Program-made: the position numbers and the translations under genes
Origin: CAZVAR01 sp964625225
GTDB lineage: Bacteria > Pseudomonadota > Alphaproteobacteria > JAJUGE01
Assembly (NCBI GenBank): GCA_964625225.1
Contig: CAZVAR010000004.1
Location: 1 to 64,000 of the forward strand
Reading direction: 5' to 3'
Length of the DNA stretch: 64,000 nucleotides
In this document: positions 16,969 to 26,192 of the stretch, in pieces
How positions within the stretch are numbered: the stretch's first letter is position 1
How the letters are laid out: each line of letters opens with the position of its first letter
Notes under the pieces: model-generated
What the model was told of the DNA's origin: nothing
The model's database searches: none
Seen by the model: only the letters and a program-made list of their open reading frames with translations

Positions 16969-18438
16969 ATGTCGAAATCGGATGAATTGATCCGTCTGTC
17001 GGCCTGTGAGGCGGTCGCACTTCTCGCCAAGGGGGAGGTGACTCCGCTCGAGCTGATCGATGCGGCCGCCGAGAGGATCGCTGCCGTGGAGCCGGCAGTC
17101 AACGCGCTGCCGACGCTGTGCATCGAGCGGGCGCGGGATCACGCCAAGCGGCTGATGGCGAGCAAGGATCCGCTCCAAGGAGGGGCACCGGGCTGGCTCG
17201 GCGGATTGCCGATCGCGATCAAAGACCTGATCGACGTTGCCGGGGTACGGACCACCTACGGCTCCCCGATTTTCGCCGACCATGTCCCCGAGGTCTCGCA
17301 CCCGCTGGTGCAGCGGTTGGAGCAGCGCGGCGGTATCGTCGTCGCCAAATCCAACACCCCGGAGTTCGGTGCGGGCGGCAATACATTCAACGAGGTGTTC
17401 GGGCGCACGCTCAATCCCTGGAACACCTCTTTGACCTGCGGTGGGTCCTCGGGCGGGGCGGCGGTGGCGCTGGCGACCGGCGAAGTGTGGCTGGCACATG
17501 GCTCGGATCATGGCGGGTCGCTGCGGAAGCCGGCCGCCTTCTGCTCGGTCGTGGGCCTACGACCCAGCCCGGGCATTGTGCCGCGCGGTACGGTCAACAA
17601 CCTGTTCAGCCCCAGTTCGGTGCAGGGGCCGATGGCCCGCAACGTGCCGGATCTCGCGCTGTTCTTGGACGCGATGGCCGGCCGGCATTCGAGCGACCCG
17701 CTGTCGCAGCCGGCGCCCGAACGCAGCTATCTCGACGCGGTCAGGGCTGCATTGGGCGGGGAGAGCGGCGCGGCGCCGAAGCGCGTGGCCTGGACGCCGG
17801 ATCTCGGCGGATTGGTGCCGGTGGCCGCGGAGACGAAGGCGATCTGCGCGGCGGCCGCCCGCCGCTTCGAGGAGTTGGGGGCGGTGGTCGAGGAGGCCAG
17901 TCCGGACTGCGGCCAGATCGGCGAGGCCTTCCAGATCTTGCGGGCGATGATCTTCGTCGTGGATCGGGCACCGCTGCTGGAGCGGCATCGCGACAAGATC
18001 AAGCCGGACATCATCTGGAACACGGAGAAGGGGCTGAAGCTGACGCCGGCCGAGATCGGCTGGGCGGAGCGCGAACGGGCGGCGTTCTATCGTCGGATCC
18101 TCACCTTCTTCGAAAGCTACGACCTGCTGCTCTGCCCCGTCGCCGTAACTCCGGCCTTCGACGTCAATCTGCGCTTCGTCGAGAGTGTCGACGGCAAGAA
18201 GTTCGACAATTATATCGCGCCGTCGCTACCGACCTCGGCGATCACCATGAGCGCCTGTCCGGCGATCAGCGTGCCGGCCGGTTTCGACCGGTTCGGCCGG
18301 CCCGTGGGCCTGCAGATCGTCGGGAAGCCCCGGGGGGAGGCTGGCCTGCTTCAGGCGGCCGCCCTGTTCGAGCGTCTGACCGGGCTCGATCGACTGCTGC
18401 CGATCGACCCGCGGCCGGGAACCGTTCCGGAGGAGTGA
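16969..18438 (+). CDS. Amidase signature family hydrolase, copy 1
   Basis: This cytoplasmic amidase (489 residues) hydrolyses a carboxamide or related bond with a Ser-cisSer-Lys triad. The lysine is in GLPIAIKDLIDVAG (about residue 85), the glycine/serine loop is CGGSSGGAAVALATG (about residues 160-174), and the nucleophile segment is GSDHGGSLRKPAAFC (about 180-194). AAAGGGG lies about 8 bases before the ATG. A second homologous amidase starts 39 bases after its stop, so the pair arose by duplication and is probably co-transcribed. Although similar to GatA, it lacks gatB/gatC neighbours, so it is more likely a catabolic amidase. The substrate is unknown. Confidence 0.92.
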   Translation: MSKSDELIRLSACEAVALLAKGEVTPLELIDAAAERIAAVEPAVNALPTLCIERARDHAKRLMASKDPLQGGAPGWLGGLPIAIKDLIDVAGVRTTYGSPIFADHVPEVSHPLVQRLEQRGGIVVAKSNTPEFGAGGNTFNEVFGRTLNPWNTSLTCGGSSGGAAVALATGEVWLAHGSDHGGSLRKPAAFCSVVGLRPSPGIVPRGTVNNLFSPSSVQGPMARNVPDLALFLDAMAGRHSSDPLSQPAPERSYLDAVRAALGGESGAAPKRVAWTPDLGGLVPVAAETKAICAAAARRFEELGAVVEEASPDCGQIGEAFQILRAMIFVVDRAPLLERHRDKIKPDIIWNTEKGLKLTPAEIGWAERERAAFYRRILTFFESYDLLLCPVAVTPAFDVNLRFVESVDGKKFDNYIAPSLPTSAITMSACPAISVPAGFDRFGRPVGLQIVGKPRGEAGLLQAAALFERLTGLDRLLPIDPRPGTVPEE

Positions 18439-18477
18439 GCCGGCGGGGTACGAAAAATTGCACAGGGAGGGGCAGGG

Positions 18478-19920
18478 ATGGCGGACAATTCCGAACTGAT
18501 TCGCCTGACCGCGCGCGCCGCGGTCGATCTGCTGAAGCGAAGAGAAGTGACGCCGACCGATCTGATCGACGCGGCGGTGGCGCGCATCGAGGCGGTCGAC
18601 GGGCAGGTGAACGCTCTTCCGATCCGCTGCTACGAGCGGGCGCGCGAGCGCGCGCTGCGGCTGATGGGCGATAGCTCCGACGAAGTGGAGCGGGCGCATC
18701 CCGGCTGGCTGGCCGGGCTGCCGATCGCGATCAAGGATCTCATGGACGTGGCCGGTGTGCCGACGACCTACGGCTCGCCGGTCTATGCCGACAACGTCGC
18801 GAAACGGTCCGACGTGCTGGTGGAGCGATTGGAGCGACGGGGCGGGGTGGTGCTCGCCAAATCGAGCACGCCGGAATTCGGTTCGCTGCCGGTGACCTGG
18901 AACCCGCTGCATGGCCATACGCGTACGCCTTGGGACACGCGCCTGTCGGCCGGCGGCTCGTCGGGCGGTGCGGCGGCGGCCCTCGCCGCAGGCGAGGTGT
19001 GGCTTGCGCACGGTTCGGACATCGGCGGGTCCCTGCGGATTCCGGCAGCGTTCTGCGGCGTAGTCGGGTTGCGGCCGAGCTTCGGGCGGGTACCGCGAAT
19101 GCCGTCCGGCCGCGCCTTCAACCCGATGGCGGTGCAGGGGCCGATGGCGCGCAACGTTGCCGACTGCGCCCTGTTTCTCGATGCGATGGCCGGCTATTGG
19201 GCCGGTGACCCGCTGACCCTGCCGGCACCGGAGCGGACTTACCTGGAGGCGGCGCTGCATCCGCGCCCGCCGAGGCGAGTCGGCTTCAGCCCGGACCTGG
19301 GCTGTGCGCGGGTCGATGCCGATGTGCAGGCGATCTGCGCCGCGGCAGCGCAGCGATTCGCCGAGGCGGGTGCCGTGGTCGAGGAGGCCGGACCGAACCT
19401 TTCGGGGTTCGAGCGCGCCTATGCGGTCTTGTTCCAGATGAGCTTGCTGCCCGATCGCGAGACCCTGGTGCGCGACCATCGCGATCGTACGTTCCCCGGG
19501 ATCGTAGATGCGGTGGAGAGGGCGAAGCGGCTGACGGGCGACGACATCGCCCAGGCCGAGCGTGACCGGGCTGCGTTGTTCGCGCAGATGGCCACCTTCT
19601 TCGAGACTTACGACGTGCTGGTCACCCCGACGGTGACGACCCCGCCGTTCCCGGTCGAGCAGCGCGGGCCGGGGCCGCAGGAGCGGGTATCGCTGGAGTA
19701 CGATTTCGATTGGATCGCGCCGTGCACGGCAACGGTGCTGACCGGCTGCCCGGCAATTGCGATCCCGGCCGGATTGACGCGCGACGGCCGGCCGGTCGGC
19801 CTTCAGATCATCGGCCGCCCCCGCGACGAAGCCGGCATCATCGAGGCGGCGGCGGTGCTCGAGCCGTTGCTGGGACTCTCCCAGCGCCTGCCCATCGAGC
19901 CGCAGATGGGGGCGGCCTGA
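18478..19920 (+). CDS. Amidase signature family hydrolase, copy 2
   Basis: This 480-residue protein is the paralogue of the preceding gene and keeps the same frame of motifs: GLPIAIKDLMDVAG with the catalytic lysine, AGGSSGGAAAALAAG, and GSDIGGSLRIPAAFC with the nucleophilic serine. The strong ribosome site GGGAGGGGCAGGG lies right before the ATG. The two copies agree best in the N-terminal half and catalytic core and differ in the middle (about residues 240-350) and near the C-terminus, the parts that shape the substrate pocket in this family, so different substrates are likely. Both begin with nearly the same N-terminal sequence (S-ELIRL-A--AV-LL). Confidence 0.92.
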   Translation: MADNSELIRLTARAAVDLLKRREVTPTDLIDAAVARIEAVDGQVNALPIRCYERARERALRLMGDSSDEVERAHPGWLAGLPIAIKDLMDVAGVPTTYGSPVYADNVAKRSDVLVERLERRGGVVLAKSSTPEFGSLPVTWNPLHGHTRTPWDTRLSAGGSSGGAAAALAAGEVWLAHGSDIGGSLRIPAAFCGVVGLRPSFGRVPRMPSGRAFNPMAVQGPMARNVADCALFLDAMAGYWAGDPLTLPAPERTYLEAALHPRPPRRVGFSPDLGCARVDADVQAICAAAAQRFAEAGAVVEEAGPNLSGFERAYAVLFQMSLLPDRETLVRDHRDRTFPGIVDAVERAKRLTGDDIAQAERDRAALFAQMATFFETYDVLVTPTVTTPPFPVEQRGPGPQERVSLEYDFDWIAPCTATVLTGCPAIAIPAGLTRDGRPVGLQIIGRPRDEAGIIEAAAVLEPLLGLSQRLPIEPQMGAA

Positions 19921-19962
19921 GAATCGGGGTGTGTTCCGTCTCCAGGCTCGGGCCGCGGAGTG

Positions 19963-20313
19963 CTACACTCGCGGACCCGAGGCGGTGTCGGGCAACATCT
20001 CCCAACTATCGCCGACCAAGGTCAGGCAGCTCACGCCGGTCGGCAACGTGACCAGGATGGTCCAGGTCCCCGTTTCGCGCGAGGCGAACACCTCCAGAAG
20101 CGTGCCATTGCCCTGCAGGCCTTGTGCGACCGGTCTCTCGTGGAAGTTCTGGGTCAATTCGCCGACCACCGCAGCCCGATCGTCGCACAGGAACTCCTCG
20201 GTCGCCATGCCCGGCCCGGTCTCCGCGGCAGCGGGCGTGTCGGCCGCCGGCAAGGCGGCGTAGGCGGCGAGCGCGGCAACAAAGCCGACGAGGCCAGCAT
20301 AGATTGGCTTCAT
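19963..20313 (-). CDS. Exported hypothetical protein, 116 residues
   Basis: The ATG at 20313 is chosen because TGGAGA lies about 8 bases upstream and the protein then begins with a signal peptide (KPIYAGLVGFVAALAAYAAL, cleavage near ADTPAAAE). The mature part of about 85 residues has two cysteines (FLCDDRAA and GVSCLTLV), which could form a disulfide in the periplasm, and predicted beta strands. It is transcribed toward the second amidase; the convergent stops are about 40 bases apart, with an imperfect hairpin at 19953-19974. No family could be named, but similar small exported proteins occur in alphaproteobacteria. Confidence 0.72.
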   Translation of the reverse strand: MKPIYAGLVGFVAALAAYAALPAADTPAAAETGPGMATEEFLCDDRAAVVGELTQNFHERPVAQGLQGNGTLLEVFASRETGTWTILVTLPTGVSCLTLVGDSWEMLPDTASGPRV

Positions 20314-20563
20314 GCGGTGTCTCCATCTACCGAGGGAAGAGGGCCGGGCCGCCCCCCGTTCGGCCGGCAAAACCTCACCCGGTGTCGTTATCAACGATTC
20401 CCACAGGCTTTCGATCCAAAGGAGCGGTCCGCCTCCCCAAATTTCCTTGACAGTGGCGGACGGAACGCGCCGCGGCGCCCGAGCCGGGCGCAACTTGCTG
20501 CGGGACGGACCGTTCGTTAGAGTGCGCCGCCCTGGCGAGACACCCTGACGAGCGAGACCGGAC

Positions 20564-21010
20564 ATGGCGGACGCGGCGACTGCAGCGGAGCGGCGCGGTT
20601 ATTTCCTCGAGGACCTCTCTGTCGGGATGGCAGCGAGCTTCGCGAAGACCGTGACCGATGCCGACATCGTGCTCTATGCGGGTATCTCGGGGGATACGAA
20701 CCCCGTCCATATCGACGACGAGTATGCCGCCGGCACCCCGTTCAAGGGGCGCATCGCCCACGGCATGTTGACGGCTGCCTTCATCTCAGCGGTGCTCGGC
20801 GCGATCTTGCCGGGGCCGGGCGCGATCTATCTCAGTCAGACGTTGCGCTTCAAGGCGCCGGTCCGGCCGGGCGATACGGTTCGCGCAACGGTGCGGGTCA
20901 CGGCCATCGACCCGCCGCGTCGGCGGGTGACGCTGGATACGGTGTGTGCCGTCGGCGGCAAGGTCGTCGTCGAGGGCGAGGCGCTCGTCATGGTGCCGTC
21001 GCGCGCCTGA
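20564..21010 (+). CDS. MaoC-family (R)-specific enoyl-CoA hydratase
   Basis: This 148-residue hot-dog-fold enzyme hydrates trans-2-enoyl-CoA to (R)-3-hydroxyacyl-CoA, the PhaJ reaction that links beta-oxidation to polyhydroxyalkanoate synthesis. The hydratase-2 motif with catalytic Asp and His is seen as YAGISGDTNPVHIDDEYA at about residues 44-61, followed by the GRIAHGML turn. Length matches the single-domain PhaJ type (130-160). It lies 34 bases ahead of ribF on the same strand. A fatty-acid role is inferred from the family; related single-domain MaoC proteins also serve mesaconyl-CoA and other acyl-CoA pathways. Confidence 0.88.
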   Translation: MADAATAAERRGYFLEDLSVGMAASFAKTVTDADIVLYAGISGDTNPVHIDDEYAAGTPFKGRIAHGMLTAAFISAVLGAILPGPGAIYLSQTLRFKAPVRPGDTVRATVRVTAIDPPRRRVTLDTVCAVGGKVVVEGEALVMVPSRA

Positions 21011-21044
21011 GCGCGGCGGTCGGCCGGGAGTCAGGACCGCGCCC

Positions 21045-22001
21045 ATGCGGATCTTCCGTCATTACACCGGCCTGCCCGAGGATGCCCGGGGCGCGGTCGT
21101 TGCACTGGGGAACTTCGACGGTGTCCATCGCGGACATCAGGCGGTGATCGCCGAGGCCGGCCGGATCGCGCGCGAACGGGGCGCGCCGCACGGCGTCGTT
21201 ACTTTCGAGCCGCATCCACGCACGGTTTTCCGGCCAGACGATCCGCCCTTTCGCCTCTCCTCCTTTCGCAGCAAGAGCCGGTGGATCGAGCCGCTCGGGG
21301 TCGATCTTCTGTTCATGCTGCATTTCGACCTCGCCTTCGCCAGCCAGACGGCGGAGGACTTCGCGCAGCAGGTACTGGGAGCCGCGCTGGGGGTGCGGCA
21401 CGTGGTCGTCGGCGAAGACTTCCGGTTCGGGCATCACCGCATCGGCTCTGCCGAGACCCTGTCGGCACTCGGCCGGGCCGCTGGCTTCGGCGTCACCGCG
21501 GTTCCGCCGGTCCGGGCCGAGGGTGTCGAGATCTCCTCCACCCGCATCCGTGACCATTTGCGCGCCGGCCGTCCGGAAGCCGCCGCCGCGCTGCTCGGCC
21601 GCTGGTGGGAGATCGAAGGCCGGGTCGAGCGGGGTGATCAGCGCGGCCGGACAATCGGCTTTCCGACCGCCAATGTCCGGCTCGGAGACTTTCTGGCGCC
21701 CGCGACCGGCGTCTATGCGGTGCGCGCGGGCATCGACGAGGGCGAGGCGACCGAATGGTTCGGAGGTGTCGCGAATTTCGGCCGCCGGCCGACGGTGGAC
21801 GGCCGCAAGCTGTTGCTCGAAGTCCATCTGTTCGATTTCGCGGGCGACCTCTACGGCCGGCATCTCCGGGTGCAGTTCCTGTCCTTCCTGCGGCCGGAAC
21901 GCAAGTATGAGAGCTTCGAGGCCCTCAAGGCGCAGATCGTCCGCGATGCCGAAGCGGCGCGGCACCTTCTCGCGTCGGCCCCGTCGGCCCCGCCGACCTG
22001 A
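21045..22001 (+). CDS. ribF: Bifunctional riboflavin kinase/FAD synthetase
   Basis: This enzyme phosphorylates riboflavin to FMN and adenylates FMN to FAD in the cytoplasm. The N-terminal nucleotidyltransferase domain carries GNFDGVHRGHQAVI (about residues 24-37, the HxGH-like site) and GEDFRFGHHRIGS (about 123-135). The C-terminal kinase domain has GRTIGFPTANVRL (about 200-212). The ATG at 21045 is preferred over earlier in-frame codons because it places GNFDGVH at the usual distance from the N-terminus and yields 318 residues, the usual size. The gene lies between a MaoC hydratase and ileS, the common ribF-ileS-lspA order of proteobacteria. Confidence 0.94.
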   Translation: MRIFRHYTGLPEDARGAVVALGNFDGVHRGHQAVIAEAGRIARERGAPHGVVTFEPHPRTVFRPDDPPFRLSSFRSKSRWIEPLGVDLLFMLHFDLAFASQTAEDFAQQVLGAALGVRHVVVGEDFRFGHHRIGSAETLSALGRAAGFGVTAVPPVRAEGVEISSTRIRDHLRAGRPEAAAALLGRWWEIEGRVERGDQRGRTIGFPTANVRLGDFLAPATGVYAVRAGIDEGEATEWFGGVANFGRRPTVDGRKLLLEVHLFDFAGDLYGRHLRVQFLSFLRPERKYESFEALKAQIVRDAEAARHLLASAPSAPPT

Positions 22002-22152
22002 CCGGCGCACCGGCACGAGCGGCCTGCTCCATCTCTTTTCTTTGCTTGTCGGAACCTCGCGGCTTGCCCGACGATCCCGACCATTCTCTTTGCGGCAAAG
22101 GATTTCGCACGACGCTGCGGGGCGAAGTCGTGCCCCCGCCGGCCCCCTTTTC

Positions 22153-22181
22153 TTGACGCTGCACGGTCCCGCGCCTAGGTT
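22153..22181 (+). promoter_or_regulatory. Sigma-70-type promoter upstream of ileS
   Basis: TTGACG (22153-22158) and TAGGTT (22176-22181) are separated by 17 bases and end 25 bases before the ileS ATG. The -35 hexamer matches consensus at five of six positions. The leader would be short. This is a sequence call only. Confidence 0.55.
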
Positions 22182-22206
22182 GCCCCGCCTGGGCCAAGAG
22201 CGAACC

Positions 22207-25059
22207 ATGACCGAAGACTATCGATCGACCGTGTTCCTGCCGCGGACCGAATTTCCGATGCGCGGGAACCTGCCTCGGCGCGAGCCGGATCTGCTGCGGC
22301 GCTGGGAGGAGATGGACCTCTATCGCCGCCAGCGCGAAGCGTCGGCCGGGCGCGAGAAGTTCATCCTGCACGACGGCCCTCCTTACGCCAACGGCCATAT
22401 CCACATGGGCACCGGCCTCAACAAGGTGCTCAAGGACGTGATCAACCGTGCCCAGCAGATGCTGGGCAAGGACGCCAACTACGTTCCCGGCTGGGATTGC
22501 CACGGGCTTCCGATCGAGTGGAAGGTCGAGGAGAGCTACCGTGCCGCGGGCAAGAACAAGGACGAGGTTCCGATCGTCGAGTTCCGGCGCGAATGCCGCG
22601 AGTTCGCCGAGAAATGGATCGCCATCCAGCGCGAGGAATTCCAGCGCCTGGGCGTGATCGGCGATTGGCAGAATCCCTACACGACCATGGCCTTCGCCGC
22701 CGAGGCGCAGATCGCGCGCGAGATCGCGAAGTTCGCCATGAACGGGGGTCTCTATCGGGGCTCCCGACCGGTGCTGTGGTCGGTGCCGGAGCGAACAGCC
22801 CTGGCGGACGCCGAGGTCGAATATCACGACCACGTCTCGCCGACCATCCACGTCGCCTTCCCGATCCTGCGTCCGGCTCCGGCCAGCGGCCTGCACGAGG
22901 GGGCTGCCATCGTCATCTGGACGACGACACCCTGGACCATCCCGGGCAACCGGGCGATCGCGGTCGCGGCCGAAGCCGAATACCTGCAGATCCGCGTGAC
23001 CGGCGTGGGCGAGGGGGCTCGGGTGGCGCCGGGGCGCGAGATCGTGGTCGCGGCGCCGCTGCTCGAGAGCGTGTGCCGCGAATGCCGGATCGCCGGGCAC
23101 GAGGTGGTCGGCCGCACGAAGGGGGTCGCGCTGGTCGGGACGGTCTGTGCCCACCCGCTGCGCGGCCAGGGCTACGACTTCGACGTGCCGGTTCTCGCGG
23201 CGGACTTCGTGACCATGGACCAGGGCTCGGGCTTCGTGCACATCGCGCCGGGCCACGGTGCGGACGATTTCGAGCTCGGCTCGGCTAACGGAATCGAAGT
23301 TCCGAACACGGTCGGTGAGGACGGCGGCTTCTATCCGCATGTGCCGCTCTTTGCAGGACGGCGCGTGTTGACCGACGACGGGAAGGAAGGGGACGCGAAC
23401 GGCGCCGTCATGGGGGCGCTGGAGGAGGCCGGGGCACTGCTGTCGCGGGGCCGGTTGCGCCACAGCTACCCGCATTCCTGGCGGTCGAAAGCGCCGCTGA
23501 TCTTCCGCAACACGGCGCAGTGGTTCATCTCGATGGAGACGAACGACCTCCGCGCCAAAGCGCTCGCGGCGATCGAGGCGACCCGGTTCGTGCCCGCCAG
23601 CGGACGCAACCGGCTCTACAGCATGGTCGAGAGCCGGCCGGACTGGTGCATTTCCCGCCAACGCGCCTGGGGCGTGCCGATCCCGGTCTTCGTGCATCGG
23701 CCGACCGGCGAGATCCTGCGCGATCCCGCGGTGTTCGAGCGCATCGCACAGGCCTTCGAGCGGGAAGGGGGCGACGCCTGGTTCACCTCCGATCCCGCGC
23801 GCTTCCTGGGTGCCGATTACGACCCCGCGGAGTACGAGCAGGTTCGGGACATCGTCGAGGTCTGGTTCGAGTCCGGCTCGACCCATGCCTTCGTATTGGA
23901 GCAGCGACCGGATCTGCAATGGCCGGCTTCGCTCTATCTCGAAGGCTCGGACCAGCATCGCGGCTGGTTCCATTCCTCACTGCTGGAGTCGTGCGGCACG
24001 CGCGGCCGGGCGCCCTACGATGCGGTCCTCACTCACGGTTTCGTGCTCGACGAGCAGGGCCGTAAGATGTCGAAGTCGCTCGGCAACGTGACCGCCCCGC
24101 AGCAGGTCGTCGGGCAGTACGGTGCCGACATCCTGCGCATCTGGGTCGTGAGCTCGGATTATTCCGAGGACATCCGGATCGGGCCGGAGATCCTGAAGCA
24201 CCAAGCCGATCTGTACCGCCGCGTCCGCAATACGTTCCGCTACCTGCTCGGCAGTCTGGACGGTTTCTCGGAGCGCGAGCTTGTCCCTTGCGAGACGATG
24301 CCGGAGCTCGAACGATTCGTGCTGCACCGGCTGTGGGAACTCGACCGGCTGATCCGACGCTGCGTCGACGATTTCGAATTCCATACCATGTGGACGGCGC
24401 TGCACAATTTCTGTGCGGTCGACCTGTCGGCCTTCTATTTCGATATCCGCAAGGATTCGCTTTATTGCGACCGGCCGGACGCGCTGCGGCGGCGCGCCTG
24501 CAGGACGGTCCTGGATCAGCTGTTCCGGTGCCTGACCGCTTGGCTGGCGCCGATCATTTGCTTTACCGCGGAGGAGGCGTGGCTGGCCCGGACTGGGTCC
24601 GGGCCGGGCAACAGCGTGCATCTGCAGACCTTCCCGCGCATTCCGGACGCATGGCGGGACGACGCGCTTGCCGCGCAGTGGCACACGGTACGGGCCTTGC
24701 GCCGCGTCGTGACCGGCGCGCTCGAGCTGGAGCGGGCCGAAAAGCGGATCGGCTCCAGCCTCGACGCGGCCCCGATCGTCTACATCGGCGCCGAATACAG
24801 GGCGGCGCTGCAGGGGCTCGACCTCGCCGAGATCGCGATCACGTCGGGTGCGACGTTGAGCGATGCTGCGGCCCCCGAAGGCGCGTTTACGCTGCCCGAC
24901 GTACCGGGGGTCGCGGTCGTGTCGCGCCCGGCGGAGGCGGCGCGATGCGAGCGGTGCTGGCAGCGCCTGCCGGACGTCGGCAGCGATCCGGTGCACCCGA
25001 CGCTGTGCGGTCGCTGCGCCGATGCGGTAACCCACCTGCGCGCTGCCGCGGCCGAGTAG
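22207..25059 (+). CDS. ileS: Isoleucyl-tRNA synthetase
   Basis: This class I synthetase of 950 residues charges tRNA-Ile with isoleucine. The HIGH-type motif is PPYANGHIHMG (residues 58-68), the KMSKS loop is at 620-624 in GRKMSKSLGN, and WDCHGLPIEWKVEE follows the first motif. The editing domain is present (residues about 200-400, with WTTTPWTIPGNRAIA). The C-terminal zinc finger has cysteines in CERCWQRLP and LCGRC. The ATG at 22207 is used because it begins the usual N-terminus (DYRSTVFLPRTEFPMRGNLP); longer open frame upstream runs into ribF in another phase. lspA follows after 10 bases. Confidence 0.97.
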   Translation: MTEDYRSTVFLPRTEFPMRGNLPRREPDLLRRWEEMDLYRRQREASAGREKFILHDGPPYANGHIHMGTGLNKVLKDVINRAQQMLGKDANYVPGWDCHGLPIEWKVEESYRAAGKNKDEVPIVEFRRECREFAEKWIAIQREEFQRLGVIGDWQNPYTTMAFAAEAQIAREIAKFAMNGGLYRGSRPVLWSVPERTALADAEVEYHDHVSPTIHVAFPILRPAPASGLHEGAAIVIWTTTPWTIPGNRAIAVAAEAEYLQIRVTGVGEGARVAPGREIVVAAPLLESVCRECRIAGHEVVGRTKGVALVGTVCAHPLRGQGYDFDVPVLAADFVTMDQGSGFVHIAPGHGADDFELGSANGIEVPNTVGEDGGFYPHVPLFAGRRVLTDDGKEGDANGAVMGALEEAGALLSRGRLRHSYPHSWRSKAPLIFRNTAQWFISMETNDLRAKALAAIEATRFVPASGRNRLYSMVESRPDWCISRQRAWGVPIPVFVHRPTGEILRDPAVFERIAQAFEREGGDAWFTSDPARFLGADYDPAEYEQVRDIVEVWFESGSTHAFVLEQRPDLQWPASLYLEGSDQHRGWFHSSLLESCGTRGRAPYDAVLTHGFVLDEQGRKMSKSLGNVTAPQQVVGQYGADILRIWVVSSDYSEDIRIGPEILKHQADLYRRVRNTFRYLLGSLDGFSERELVPCETMPELERFVLHRLWELDRLIRRCVDDFEFHTMWTALHNFCAVDLSAFYFDIRKDSLYCDRPDALRRRACRTVLDQLFRCLTAWLAPIICFTAEEAWLARTGSGPGNSVHLQTFPRIPDAWRDDALAAQWHTVRALRRVVTGALELERAEKRIGSSLDAAPIVYIGAEYRAALQGLDLAEIAITSGATLSDAAAPEGAFTLPDVPGVAVVSRPAEAARCERCWQRLPDVGSDPVHPTLCGRCADAVTHLRAAAAE

Positions 25060-25069
25060 GCTGTGGCCG

Positions 25070-25534
25070 ATGCGGTTGGGGCTCGCGGTCGCCACCCTGG
25101 TGGTGGTGCTCGACCAGGTCAGCAAGTGGGTGATCCTCGTCTGGGTCATGGACCCGCCGCGATCGATTCCGGTCCTCCCGGTCTTCAACCTCGTCCTGGT
25201 GTGGAATCGCGGCGTCAGTTTCGGGGTGTTCGGCGGCGGCCTCGTGCCGCCCTGGGTGCTGGTCGTGCTTGCGGCAGCGATCGTGGTGTTGCTGCTGATT
25301 TGGCTGCACCGGGCGGAGACCCGGCTGACGGCGCTGGCGATCGGGATGGTGATCGGCGGGGCGGTCGGCAACGTCATCGACCGGCTTACCCATGGCGCGG
25401 TCGTCGATTTCCTGGACTTCCACCTGGCCGGCTATCATTGGCCTGCCTTCAATTTGGCGGATTCGGCCATCACGATCGGAGTCGGCCTGTTACTCGCGGA
25501 ATCCTTGTTTCCGGGTCGGCAGGCCGTTAAGTAG
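25070..25534 (+). CDS. lspA: Lipoprotein signal peptidase (signal peptidase II)
   Basis: This four-helix inner-membrane aspartic protease cleaves prolipoprotein signal peptides before the lipidated cysteine. The two catalytic aspartates are seen in GNVIDRL (Asp104) and FNLADSAI (Asp131), and the N-terminal DQVSKW motif is at residues 15-20. The length of 154 is typical. It sits 10 bases after ileS and 35 bases before a lipoprotein gene that would be one of its own substrates. Confidence 0.96.
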   Translation: MRLGLAVATLVVVLDQVSKWVILVWVMDPPRSIPVLPVFNLVLVWNRGVSFGVFGGGLVPPWVLVVLAAAIVVLLLIWLHRAETRLTALAIGMVIGGAVGNVIDRLTHGAVVDFLDFHLAGYHWPAFNLADSAITIGVGLLLAESLFPGRQAVK

Positions 25535-25569
25535 GCGCAAAAACTTCGAAGGGGCCGCAGGGAGTGTCA

Positions 25570-26142
25570 ATGTTCCGTCCGAGTCCGAGCGCCGCGTTGC
25601 TGGGTGCTTCGCTGCTGGTCCTGACCGGCTGCGGAAGCTCCGTCAAGGAGACGTTGGGAATCGAACGTCGCCCGCCCGACGAGTTCACGGTGGTCACGCG
25701 GGCGCCGCTCAGTCTGCCACCCGACTATACGCTGCGTCCGCCGCAGCCGGGAGAGCGCCGGCCGCAGGACCCGATGATCCGCGAACAGGCCCGGGAGGTG
25801 CTGTTGACGCAGGCCGGAAGCGGCGGGACGGCCGGAGGCGGGATGGAGGGCCTAACGGCCGGCGAGGTTGCGCTGTTGGCCCATGCACGCACGGACACCG
25901 CCGATCCGGAAATCCGTCGTCTCGTGGATCGAGAGAGCCAGCTCGAGGCGCGCGACGACCGGAACTTCGTCGAGCGGCTGATGTTCTGGATCGATTATCC
26001 GACCCCGGGCACCGTGGTCGACGCGGCCAAGGAAGCACAGCGGCTGCAGGAAAATGCGGCGGCCGGGCGGCCGGTGACGGCGGGTGAGACGCCGATCATC
26101 GAGCGCAAGCGGCCGCGCCGGGACGCCAACAGCGTCTTCTAG
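25570..26142 (+). CDS. DUF3035 lipoprotein, BamF-like subunit of the outer-membrane assembly machine
   Basis: This 190-residue lipoprotein has a lipobox LVLTGC near residue 20. The ATG at 25570 is preferred over the GTG six bases earlier because GGGAG then lies at the proper distance. The segment RRPPDEFTVV (about residues 34-43) is the RxPDEF motif reported for the alphaproteobacterial BamF lipoprotein and for BamC, which ties it to beta-barrel insertion in the outer membrane. The rest is low-complexity and probably extended. It follows lspA and precedes the M16 pair, a common alphaproteobacterial order. The BamF role is by family and not shown here. Confidence 0.82.
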   Translation: MFRPSPSAALLGASLLVLTGCGSSVKETLGIERRPPDEFTVVTRAPLSLPPDYTLRPPQPGERRPQDPMIREQAREVLLTQAGSGGTAGGGMEGLTAGEVALLAHARTDTADPEIRRLVDRESQLEARDDRNFVERLMFWIDYPTPGTVVDAAKEAQRLQENAAAGRPVTAGETPIIERKRPRRDANSVF

Positions 26143-26192
26143 ACCGTCCGGCGCGGCGGCTTCGGCCGGCTTTCGGGAGAGACGGAATTCGG

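Noticed and set aside
21925..23973. Long open frame (682 codons) opposite ileS
   Set aside because: It lies fully antisense to ileS, whose motifs are certain. GC-rich codon bias routinely opens the antisense frame; no domain or ribosome site is seen.
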